Source: Anabaena sp051781005
GTDB taxonomy: Bacteria > Cyanobacteriota > Cyanobacteriia > Cyanobacteriales > Nostocaceae
NCBI RefSeq assembly: GCF_051781005.1
Contig: NZ_JBPWOA010000029.1
Span: 1-64,000, forward strand
Direction of reading: 5' to 3'
DNA: 64,000 nucleotides
Under the pieces are notes generated by a model that saw only the letters and a list, made by a program, of their open reading frames with translations, ran no database searches and was not told the origin of the DNA. A program made the position numbers and the translations under genes. Shown here in pieces: positions 42,197-50,018 of this stretch (positions within the stretch are counted from its first letter, which is position 1; the number at the start of each line of letters is the position of its first letter).

Positions 42197-42601
42197 ATGG
42201 AACCGTGGCAAAAAGATATATTTGAAATCATTGAAACTTTGGCTGATGAAGTAGAGAGCTTCTTCCTAGTAATGAATGACATGGTAGATTCATTTTTTGA
42301 ACTGACGGAAGAAATTACCGAACAGATACACAATAGCATTGCTGCTGACATTGACCAGTACTTACAGGAATTAGCCGAACCGCTGCTGGAAGTTTACTGG
42401 GAATTGGAAGACGTGGTAGGAGATGTAGATCCCGGCTTTCCTTATGCAGTTGAACCTACAATAGAAAAAAATGCTGCTTGTATGGGTTGTAGCAACTATC
42501 ATGGACAAGTTTATAGCGGTAACTTGCTAGTTTGTGCTATGCATCCCCACGGTTGGGATGATGCGAATTGTCCAGACTGGGAAAAGAGTACTGAGTACTG
42601 A
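42197..42601 (+). CDS. Conserved cyanobacterial protein with Cys cluster
   Basis: A 134-residue acidic protein. The N-terminal half is a long helix (EIIETLADEVESFFLVMNDM). The C-terminal half has a conserved cluster NAACMGCSNYHGQVYSG, LLVCAMHPHGWDD and CPDWE: five cysteines and two histidines, suggesting a metal or redox site. Proteins with this end are common in cyanobacteria and of unknown role. The last residues (KSTEY) are encoded by a tandem heptamer repeat. queF follows on the same strand. Confidence 0.75.
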   Translation: MEPWQKDIFEIIETLADEVESFFLVMNDMVDSFFELTEEITEQIHNSIAADIDQYLQELAEPLLEVYWELEDVVGDVDPGFPYAVEPTIEKNAACMGCSNYHGQVYSGNLLVCAMHPHGWDDANCPDWEKSTEY

Positions 42602-42635
42602 AGTATTGAGTACTCAGTACCGAGTAACGAGTTAG
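42585..42635. repeat. Short tandem heptamer repeats (GAGTACT series)
   Basis: Units such as GAGTACT, GAGTACTCAGTACCGAGTA and ACGAGTT cross the stop codon of the upstream gene, so the repeat supplies its final codons. Same family as 19150-19262. Confidence 0.7.
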
Positions 42636-42689
42636 CAATCAATGTTAGATTAGAGTTTATGAATCTCTGCATTTTTTTGACTAAATTTT

Positions 42690-43118
42690 ATGAGTAATAC
42701 TTTACCTGAGACTGTTACCCCAGCATACCCAGAAATGAAATATGGTGAACGCGAGATTGCAGAAGGGAAATTAATTACATTCCCTAACCCGCGTGTGGGT
42801 AGACGCTACGATATTAGTATTACCTTGCCGGAATTTACCTGTAAATGTCCATTTTCCGGTTATCCTGACTTTGCGACTATCTATATTACCTATATCCCTG
42901 ATGAACGGGTGGTAGAATTGAAGGCTTTGAAGCTGTATATTAATAGTTATCGCGATCGCTATATTTCCCACGAAGAAACAGCAAATCAAATCTTAGATGA
43001 TTTTGTTGCTGCTTGCGAACCCTTAGAAATAACAGTGAAAACAGATTTTACCCCCCGTGGAAATGTACATACTGTGGTTGAGGTAAAACATATAAAAGAA
43101 AAAGACGAGATTTTTTAA
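42690..43118 (+). CDS. queF: preQ0 reductase QueF
   Basis: A 142-residue NADPH-dependent 7-cyano-7-deazaguanine reductase, which makes preQ1 for queuosine at tRNA position 34. Active-site C53 is in EFTCKCPFSGYPDFATI with the conserved D60; the family signature ELKALKLYINSYRDRYISHE (residues 76-95) binds NADPH and substrate. It is the short, unimodular YkvM-like form. Other queuosine genes are not in the window. The next two genes, on the other strand, look like a colicin-E5-type RNase and its immunity protein. Confidence 0.95.
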   Translation: MSNTLPETVTPAYPEMKYGEREIAEGKLITFPNPRVGRRYDISITLPEFTCKCPFSGYPDFATIYITYIPDERVVELKALKLYINSYRDRYISHEETANQILDDFVAACEPLEITVKTDFTPRGNVHTVVEVKHIKEKDEIF

Positions 43119-43194
43119 CCCAGAATCGTTTTGTAGTGAGGGCTTAAGTCACCACTACGAACGTTTTTGACTACAACTTTCAGAATATAGCAAT

Positions 43195-43482
43195 TTATTC
43201 ATCTAAAACAAAAGAAACAAAAGCAGTTCCTTCTGGTAAATTATGAGTAATAAATTGTTTAGCTATAGACACGCTTTCTGGAATATTATCAATTTCACTT
43301 AAATCTAATGAACCAGGATCTTCGGCAATTTGATCATTAAAATAACACCATAAATTTACACCTAAAATTAAAATATCTCTAGATTCAATCTCTTTAATAA
43401 AGTCAAGTGCATGAGTAGGAGTTAATAACAATTCTCCAGCTTTAATGAATCCTGTTTTTTGATATTCATCAATTAATTTCAT
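43195..43482 (-). CDS. Candidate immunity protein for E5-like RNase
   Basis: A 95-residue acidic protein: ALDFIKEIESRDILILGVNL, then IPESVSIAKQFITHNLPEGT and AFVSFVLDE. The order 'AL-FI ... ILGV ... SIA-FI ... TAFVSF' recalls colicin E5 immunity proteins, which mimic the anticodon with acidic groups, and the gene lies just downstream of the E5-like toxin. ATG 43482 is chosen over GTG 43491 because AAAAAGGAG is well spaced from it. The identification is by position and loose pattern. Confidence 0.6.
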   Translation of the reverse strand: MKLIDEYQKTGFIKAGELLLTPTHALDFIKEIESRDILILGVNLWCYFNDQIAEDPGSLDLSEIDNIPESVSIAKQFITHNLPEGTAFVSFVLDE

Positions 43483-43559
43483 ATTTCTCACTCCTTTTTG
43501 AGTTGTTAGTAAAAAATCATTTTAGTTTCTTACTCAATAATTTAATTGAATCATTTAGT

Positions 43560-43829
43560 TTAGTATTGTTTTTCAATCCAGTTAGGATCATTAATATCAC
43601 TTACCTGAACTACATCACTTGTCATATCGTTACAAACGATATACGAACCATCACTACGATAATAAACGGTAGCAGGATCATCTTTTCTACTTCCATCTAT
43701 ATTATACCTTCTATCTCTTGTTTGTTCAGTTTTGTCAGGATTTAAGTAAACTAATTCAATTATTTCTGCTGTCCATCCTCTTTTACTCATTTGTTTTTTG
43801 ATTTTTGCTCCAATTTTTAATTTTGCCAT
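43560..43829 (-). CDS. Colicin-E5-like ribonuclease domain, stand-alone
   Basis: An 89-residue basic protein matching the C-terminal RNase domain of colicin E5-type toxins: SKRGWTAEIIELVYLNPDKT, then QTRDRRYNIDGSRKDDPATV, YYRSDGSYIVCND and VQVSDINDPNW. The 'DDPATxYxxSDGSYxVxND ... QVSDxNDPNW' block is diagnostic of this fold. Colicin E5 cuts tRNAs for Tyr, His, Asn and Asp between bases 34 and 35, where base 34 is queuosine. There is no transport domain, so it is an orphan or intracellular toxin, 77 bases upstream of its candidate immunity gene. Activity here is inferred. Confidence 0.75.
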   Translation of the reverse strand: MAKLKIGAKIKKQMSKRGWTAEIIELVYLNPDKTEQTRDRRYNIDGSRKDDPATVYYRSDGSYIVCNDMTSDVVQVSDINDPNWIEKQY

Positions 43830-43935
43830 TTTTATTTAATTTACTTGATTTTTACATTGGTTTTGTTTAGCAGATATGGGAACCATAAATGATAGCTGAA
43901 AAATTTTAAGTAGTGTAGGGACAATACCCACCCCA

Positions 43936-44637
43936 TTAATTTTTCAGAGATTTCCGATGACGTAATCTGTTAATAAATTTAAATACCTTACCTGCAAAAG
44001 AATTTACAAAGCGGTAGGTTTTGCGAACCCTATCTAAAAGTGGATAAGGTACTCGTAACCGCAAAGGATAGAAAATCGGCAAATATATCAAATAATAAGC
44101 CTTTTTCAAATTATCCCATTTTGAGCAATGTTCCTGGTGCAGAAAATCAGAAATATCAACAACTAAACCTCTCCCCTCAGACATCATCACATTTTTACCA
44201 TGAACATCATGAGGGTAAAGTCCACGAGTCCGCGCATAGTCTAAAGCACTATCAATATCTCTGATTACCTGGGGAGGAATACGCAAACCTTTGTGAAGAC
44301 AGTCATAAAGGGTAACACCATATAATCTTTTTAAGACTAACAAGCCTTCTTGAGCATAAAAACACTCAGAAAAAGCCGGGTGAGAACCAAGACGACTGTA
44401 AACTTCTAATTCCTCCTCAAAGCCAGGACGACCGGGTGCATAAATTTTAACCACCAAGTCCGGGTATTCAGGATGATAAACTACTGCTGCGTAGTTTCCT
44501 GTACCTAGTAGTTGCCAAGGCGCGGGAATATGGCGTACTTGTGCTGGGTTGTGAGGATGGACACTTTCCACAATTAACTGTGGGATCAGTTCTTGGTGGA
44601 TACTTGCAATCAGTGACTGAATATTGGATTTATTCAT
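43936..44637 (-). CDS. Serine/threonine kinase-like protein
   Basis: A 233-residue protein with protein-kinase features: the glycine region LLGTGNYAAVVYHP, the lysine in LVVKIYAPGRP, the catalytic loop GLYPHDVHGKNVMM (D and N of HxD....N) and VVDISDF in place of DFG. The C-terminal 60 residues are basic and helical. It resembles small cyanobacterial kinases without a regulatory part. ATG 44637 is chosen over an upstream ATG. Substrate unknown; the following gene on the strand is on the other side of a short gap and unrelated. Confidence 0.78.
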   Translation of the reverse strand: MNKSNIQSLIASIHQELIPQLIVESVHPHNPAQVRHIPAPWQLLGTGNYAAVVYHPEYPDLVVKIYAPGRPGFEEELEVYSRLGSHPAFSECFYAQEGLLVLKRLYGVTLYDCLHKGLRIPPQVIRDIDSALDYARTRGLYPHDVHGKNVMMSEGRGLVVDISDFLHQEHCSKWDNLKKAYYLIYLPIFYPLRLRVPYPLLDRVRKTYRFVNSFAGKVFKFINRLRHRKSLKN

Positions 44638-44690
44638 AGGAATAAAATACACCACTCAATTGCTATTATGCCCCAATGATGAAGAAAAAA

Positions 44691-46058
44691 TTATTTTTTT
44701 ACTGGGTTAGTCAGTTGATCTAAAATCCCTAAAACCTCTCTTTCAAAAGCAACTTGAGCGCGGTTAGTCTTACCACCTACATAGAGCATATCGCCCTTTT
44801 GTAAAGCCCAAACTTGGGAATGGGAAAAATAACTCATCACAACACCCAACATCAGCAAAGCGAACCCTGCGTAAACAATGGGGATACCGGGATCAAATTT
44901 AATTTGTAAACCTGTACTACCAACGACAGCAAGAATTTTCAAATTGATTCCATTCACTGGAATAGACATTCCTGCACGAACAGTATTAATTAATTTGCCT
45001 TGAGCATCATATATTAATACCATACCTTGCAAATCTTTTGCCAGCAGAGATACACCTTCACTTAAATCAGGTTTAGTGGGAATCCAAGTTCCCCAAATTC
45101 GTCCTTTCCCTTTGGTGTCTAACTGCGCCATAGGTAATTGAAAAATTGGACTTTTATTTAATCTCACACGAACGCTAGAAATTCCCCAATCAGTTTGATA
45201 AAAAACTACGCCATGATAACGCAGAGGTTGGTTAACATAAATCTTCTCATGGTCAACTTCTTTACCCTCATTATTTAACACAGACAGATCAGAATAAAAT
45301 TGGTCAATTCCCCCTGTAGGAGTGTAATCAATCCAAAACCGATTTACACGCACAGACCAATCTTTCAACACATCTTGAGATGACCAAGGGCCAGCATCAA
45401 TCAAATTTTTGACTTGAAAAGTTTCCCCACTAGAAATCATTTCTTGAGCCATAAAACCTGTCATTGCACCCCAAATTCCCCCTAAGAGGATAGCGACGAT
45501 ACCAATATGGACAATAATTGGCCCAATGCGTCCGACTATACCTTTACGGGCGTAGAGCAGATCATCTTTTTCCTGAAATATCCGATAACGTTTTTCTTGT
45601 AATATTGGCGTGAGTGATTGCAAAGAACTGGCATCTAATTCTGCACTCAAAGCTAACTTTTGAAATTGTCTAGGTTCTTCATAATATTTCCAGCGTTGTG
45701 CAGCTTTTAAAGCTGGTAATTGCCGGGTAAAAGTGCAAGCAGTTAAACTGGTTCCAAATAAAACTAATAAAGCTAAAAACCACCAAGTTCGATATACGTG
45801 ATCTAACCCCACAACCTGAATTACTTTCCAAGATAGGAAACCAAATAAAGCGGGATGTTCAGGATAATTAGATTGGTAAAATGCTGGCAACTGTCCCTGT
45901 TCAATTACCGTACCACTAACGCTAAATAAGGCAATTACTAATAATAGGATAATTGCCAAACGTAAATCAGTTAATACAGGCAAAATCTCACGCCGGATAA
46001 ATCGCCAAGGTATTAACCACCAACTTAATTCTGTGGATGTTGTATTATCTAAAGTCAT
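44691..46058 (-). CDS. ccs1: Cytochrome c biogenesis protein Ccs1 (ResB-type)
   Basis: A 455-residue membrane protein: LTDLRLAIILLLVIALFSVS and GTVIEQGQLPAFYQSNYPEH are the ResB/Ccs1 start, with two more helices (WWFLALLVLFGTSLTACTF and GRIGPIIVHIGIVAILLGGI), a large lumenal domain, and a final helix near residue 405 before a histidine-bearing SYFSHSQVWAL. System II haem delivery and ligation to apocytochrome c (c6, f). It starts two bases after the ccdA stop, so they are one operon. Confidence 0.92.
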   Translation of the reverse strand: MTLDNTTSTELSWWLIPWRFIRREILPVLTDLRLAIILLLVIALFSVSGTVIEQGQLPAFYQSNYPEHPALFGFLSWKVIQVVGLDHVYRTWWFLALLVLFGTSLTACTFTRQLPALKAAQRWKYYEEPRQFQKLALSAELDASSLQSLTPILQEKRYRIFQEKDDLLYARKGIVGRIGPIIVHIGIVAILLGGIWGAMTGFMAQEMISSGETFQVKNLIDAGPWSSQDVLKDWSVRVNRFWIDYTPTGGIDQFYSDLSVLNNEGKEVDHEKIYVNQPLRYHGVVFYQTDWGISSVRVRLNKSPIFQLPMAQLDTKGKGRIWGTWIPTKPDLSEGVSLLAKDLQGMVLIYDAQGKLINTVRAGMSIPVNGINLKILAVVGSTGLQIKFDPGIPIVYAGFALLMLGVVMSYFSHSQVWALQKGDMLYVGGKTNRAQVAFEREVLGILDQLTNPVKK

Positions 46059-46060
46059 GC

Positions 46061-46801
46061 CTATAAACTACCAATGGGGATGCGAGAAATTAAGGAAAAC
46101 ACTCCAAATCCTACTAATAATGCACCGCTAATAGGATTAATCCAACCAGACCAGCGACGCAATTCTAATAGTTTTTTTATTGACGCAGTGAATGTACCTG
46201 CTAAAATTAATGGGGCTACATATCCGGCTGTGTAAGAAAGTAATAAAATAGCACCTAAAATTAAATCTTGGGTATTAGCAACCCAACCTAATAAACTAGC
46301 TAAAACTGGTGTGCTACAAGGTGAAGCGACTAAACCAAATGTTAAACCGATGGAATAGGAACGGACTCCGGGAGGTAAATCTTGGGAAATCCAATTTGTT
46401 TCGTTCAAAGATGGAAATTGTAGAGGTAAGGCTTCTAATAAATTCAGCCCCATAATAATAGCAATAATGCTGACAATAATTGGTAAACCAATTCCCACTT
46501 GACCGTAGACTTTTCCAACTAAACCTGCAATAATTCCCATTCCTGCTAATGTGGTTGCTAATCCCAAGGCAAACCAAGTAGACTGTGCGGCGGCTTGTAA
46601 GCGGCTTTTGGCTTCATAACCACCGATATAGCCGATGGTAATTGGTAACATGGATAGCATACAGGGCGTAAGGCTGGTAAGCAAGCCAGCCGCAAAGATG
46701 ATGCCAATACTCACGACGCTGAGGTGGGTGAGTTGGTTAGCAACAAGGGTGTTGGCAAATTGTTCAAGTTCGTAAATTCGGGAAGCGAGAGTTTCTAGCA
46801 T
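46061..46801 (-). CDS. ccdA: Thiol-disulphide transporter CcdA
   Basis: A 246-residue, six-helix protein. The two conserved cysteines of the family are in LLTSLTPCMLSMLPITIGYI and LVASPCSTPVLASLLGWVAN; they pass reducing power across the thylakoid membrane to keep apocytochrome cysteines reduced for haem attachment. First of a two-gene operon with ccs1. Full length for the cyanobacterial form, which lacks the extra DsbD domains. Confidence 0.94.
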   Translation of the reverse strand: MLETLASRIYELEQFANTLVANQLTHLSVVSIGIIFAAGLLTSLTPCMLSMLPITIGYIGGYEAKSRLQAAAQSTWFALGLATTLAGMGIIAGLVGKVYGQVGIGLPIIVSIIAIIMGLNLLEALPLQFPSLNETNWISQDLPPGVRSYSIGLTFGLVASPCSTPVLASLLGWVANTQDLILGAILLLSYTAGYVAPLILAGTFTASIKKLLELRRWSGWINPISGALLVGFGVFSLISRIPIGSL

Positions 46802-46907
46802 GGGTATGTTTGCGGGAATGCTTGCTCTGCTTGCATTTTAGCTTATTTTGGGTTGTGGAGTTGGGAAGAATGGCGAATGCTTTCCTCTGTAGGTTGTACC
46901 AGTGGCG

Positions 46908-48569
46908 TTAAACATACTCCTGAATTTCTATTTCTGTATTGTTGTTAACTTCAGGGCTAAGGGAACAAATAGCGTCTGTAGTTGTTTCAAAACAATTTGA
47001 CAACCCTATTTTTGCTAATAATCCTGATCTTTGTAATAGCTGTTGGACTTGGGGTTGTAAACCGGTGAGAATCAAGCGGCAATTGTGGCGTTTTAAGTCT
47101 TGGTAAATATCCTCTAGGGCTACTAATCCAGTGGTGTCCATATTCGGCACAAAGCGCAACCGTAGAATCAAATATTTTACTTCTGGTTGCTCCCGTAGGA
47201 AAGTAACAAATCTTTCCGCAGCACCAAAAAATACAGGGCCATCTACGCGATAAACGGCGATTTCTTTGCCTAATTCAAGGGGAATACCGGGGGGGAAAAC
47301 TTCGGTTTCGGGAATTTTGGCTAGGCTTAAATCACTCATGCGTTTGATGAACAAAGCACCAGCGGCAATTAAACCGATTTCTACTGCGAGAACTAGGTCA
47401 AACAAGATTGTCACCAACCAGGTGAGAATCATGACAGCAAAGTCAGAGTAGGTGGCACGAAATAGTAAGCTGATGGCTTCCCATTCTATCATCCGCAAGC
47501 TAACTACCATGAGAATGCCAGCTAGTGCAGCTAGGGGAATCTGTGAAGCTAGGGGTGCTAAAGTTAGGATGATGATGGCTAAGGCCACGCCATGAATTAC
47601 CCCAGAGAGTCGGGTTTTGCCACCAGAACGGACATTGACAGCAGTTCGAGCGATCGCACCTGTAGCGGGAATGCCGCCAAAAAATGGGACAATAATATTG
47701 GCCAAGCCTTGACCAATTAATTCGCGATCGCTATTATGTTTCTCACTCACCGTCATGCCATCAGCCACCACCGCTGACAACAATGATTCAATACTCCCCA
47801 AGGCCGCTAAAGCTAAAGCGGGATTAATGAGTTCACGAATCAGACTAAAATCATTCCAGTGGGGAATCGTTTGTAACATTGGCAAAGACTGGGGAATAGC
47901 CCCAATTTTCGGCACATCCAGATGAAAATAACTGGCGATACCAGTTGCCAACACTAACCCCACCAAAGAGCCTGGTATTGTATTATTAATTTTAGGCCAG
48001 AGTACATTTCCTGCGATCGCTACCACTACTAACCCAACTGCAGCCCAGTTTACCGCTTCTATATGACTCACGGTTTGCCAAATTCCCGGCAAAAAATGGT
48101 CGCTGCGGGGTAGTTTTAAACCAAAGAAATTATTTAGCTGACCACAAAAAATAATGACCGCGATACCATTAGTAAATCCTGCTGTCACGGGATAGGGAAT
48201 AAATTTCACTAGCTGTCCGAGTTTGGCTACCCCTAAAGCAACCTGAATAACTCCAGCCATTACCCCAGCAATCCAAACCTTCTCAATACCGTACTTGGCG
48301 ACAATTCCCACCAAGATGACGGCCATTGCACCCGTAGGGCCTGTAATTTGTACTGGTGATCCTCCAAAGATTGCCGCTATAATACCCGCAACAATAGCGG
48401 TATATACTCCCGCCTTTGGTTCCACACCGCTTGCTACTGCAAAGGCTAATGCCAAAGGCAAAGCTACCACAGCCGCTGTCAGTCCTCCTGTTAAATCACC
48501 ACGCAGGTTACTAAACAAACGACTGATCTGGAAAATATGCGGTTCTTGAATGGCTTTAGATTGTGTCAT
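46908..48569 (-). CDS. SulP-family anion transporter with STAS domain
   Basis: A 553-residue transporter: LRGDLTGGLTAAVVALPLAL and then SPVQITGPTGAMAVILVGIV, TAGFTNGIAVIIFCGQLNNF and ALAALGSIESLLSAVVADGM are SulP signatures; residues about 435-540 are a STAS domain (YRVDGPVFFGAAERFVTFLR). Related proteins carry sulphate or bicarbonate (BicA). Sequence alone does not decide; sulphate permease-like features are strong, so no symbol is given. ATG 48569 is preferred to TTG 48578. It is not linked to cmp or sbt genes. Confidence 0.85.
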   Translation of the reverse strand: MTQSKAIQEPHIFQISRLFSNLRGDLTGGLTAAVVALPLALAFAVASGVEPKAGVYTAIVAGIIAAIFGGSPVQITGPTGAMAVILVGIVAKYGIEKVWIAGVMAGVIQVALGVAKLGQLVKFIPYPVTAGFTNGIAVIIFCGQLNNFFGLKLPRSDHFLPGIWQTVSHIEAVNWAAVGLVVVAIAGNVLWPKINNTIPGSLVGLVLATGIASYFHLDVPKIGAIPQSLPMLQTIPHWNDFSLIRELINPALALAALGSIESLLSAVVADGMTVSEKHNSDRELIGQGLANIIVPFFGGIPATGAIARTAVNVRSGGKTRLSGVIHGVALAIIILTLAPLASQIPLAALAGILMVVSLRMIEWEAISLLFRATYSDFAVMILTWLVTILFDLVLAVEIGLIAAGALFIKRMSDLSLAKIPETEVFPPGIPLELGKEIAVYRVDGPVFFGAAERFVTFLREQPEVKYLILRLRFVPNMDTTGLVALEDIYQDLKRHNCRLILTGLQPQVQQLLQRSGLLAKIGLSNCFETTTDAICSLSPEVNNNTEIEIQEYV

Positions 48570-49067
48570 ATTGTTCAATTAAACTCTTGTACACAATTTG
48601 TGAATTGATGCAGAGATAGTAGATTTATTTTTCAAATATAGGAAAGAATATCAGGTTAAAAAATATCATCTACTTTTAAAGTCTCGCAGATAGCTTAACA
48701 CCTATAAATAGGAAAGCAAAATTTTTTTGCAAATCTCATTTGCCTCTGTGCCTTATCCAATCAAGGATACAGAATTAAAAATGCGACATTAATTTTACAC
48801 AGATACTTAAGATTCAGCAGTAAGCTAACATTAGTAAATCCTCAGTATAGTTATCCTTTTTTCGTGGGGATTTATTCATGAAATTGATAACATAGTGAAA
48901 TTATTGCACCGCTGAATACTTTCTCTCCTTGACCACATATGTTATCTAACTGATTGATGATAAATTATTGATTATTTGTAAAAATTGCTGGCACAATTGC
49001 AACTTATAAATTGTTATGTTATGGCTACATCACTGTTCTATATTAGATAATTACGGAATTTTATTTT
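48570..49067. other. Intergenic region, nothing recognised
   Basis: Nearly 500 AT-rich bases between divergent genes. No repeats of note and no promoter strong enough to mark. Confidence 0.3.
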
Positions 49068-49511
49068 ATGAGCAGTAAATTGCCTAATATTGATCGTATC
49101 CGAGAACATCAAGCAAACGAGCGGACTTTTCTAGCTTGGTTACGTACTTCTATTGCCTTAATTGGCTTTGGTTTTGCGATCGCTAGATTTGGTATATTTT
49201 TACATCAAATTAATGTTGCTTTTACACAACAGGAAACTACTGTAAACCCCTTAATTAATTCTGAAAACTTAGGCATTTTTTTAGTAGTTTTTGGTATTCT
49301 TACCATTGCTTTAGCCGCATGGAGATACAATCAAATTTTTCAGCAAATTGAACAAGGAGACTATAGACCTAAACGTTTACCAGTTTTGATTATGACTGGA
49401 GTAGTTATGGTTTTTGGTTTACTCAGTCTTCCTTTACTCTTAATGCGAAATCAAATACCTCAGCGTCCATCTTCTGCACCTAAACAAAATCAATCTTTTC
49501 ATATTCGTTAA
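49068..49511 (+). CDS. DUF202 (YidH-like) membrane protein
   Basis: A 147-residue protein: REHQANERTFLAWLRTSIAL is the DUF202 signature, followed by three membrane helices (about residues 27-46, 72-92 and 108-127). DUF202 proteins are small inner-membrane proteins of unknown role, similar to YidH. It stands alone upstream of the nifJ region, separated from it by about 500 bases. Confidence 0.82.
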   Translation: MSSKLPNIDRIREHQANERTFLAWLRTSIALIGFGFAIARFGIFLHQINVAFTQQETTVNPLINSENLGIFLVVFGILTIALAAWRYNQIFQQIEQGDYRPKRLPVLIMTGVVMVFGLLSLPLLLMRNQIPQRPSSAPKQNQSFHIR

Positions 49512-50018
49512 TTTCAAGACTTACGCAACTGGCACATTATTAGGGTGCGTCAGATTTTAAAAAATCTGTTTATTTGTAGTATTTATCACGTCTGATGCAC
49601 CCTACAATTTAAAATTTAATTTTAGGATCTCGGTAAGTGATAACTTATATTTCTTGAGTATAAATGCAGGACAGATAAATCTAATTATACCTCGCAAACC
49701 TGGAAAATTCCCAACTACTCTCCTCTCCTAAAAAATCTCCCGCACCTCTACCCTATAACAATCATCAGACCTTGATAAATCAAAGATGATAAATATTGAG
49801 TACAACATTAATATTGATATAGATAGGATATTTACCACCTGCTAAAATTTAAGAGATTGGCTAAAAGTCAAAATAATTCGTAATTAATAATTATCAATTC
49901 ATAAAAATGTAGAAAATATCACAAAATAACTTCCTGACTTTAGCTATTTTCAATGCTTATATTTTTGGTTTCTCTACATACAGTTTAAACAACCAGAGAA
50001 GAGATAGGAAGGAGAATC
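49512..50018. other. nifJ upstream region with inverted repeat
   Basis: About 500 bases. It begins with an ACTTACGCAACTGG motif shared with the small element at 53756, then the inverted repeat described at 49541-49604. nifJ has a clear AGGAAGGAG ribosome-binding site. No certain NtcA or Fur site could be marked. Confidence 0.4.
49541..49604. repeat. Inverted repeat TAGGGTGCGTCAGA / TCTGATGCACCCTA
   Basis: Two 14-base arms with one mismatch, 36 bases apart, a common small palindromic repeat family in filamentous cyanobacteria. It follows the DUF202 gene, where it may stop transcription. Confidence 0.65.

Noticed and set aside
42602..42689. preQ1 riboswitch before queF
   Set aside because: The leader is short and largely tandem repeat; no aptamer pattern could be drawn.
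49512..50018. NtcA site (GTA-N8-TAC) upstream of nifJ
   Set aside because: No exact match found in the leader; similar strings have wrong spacing.
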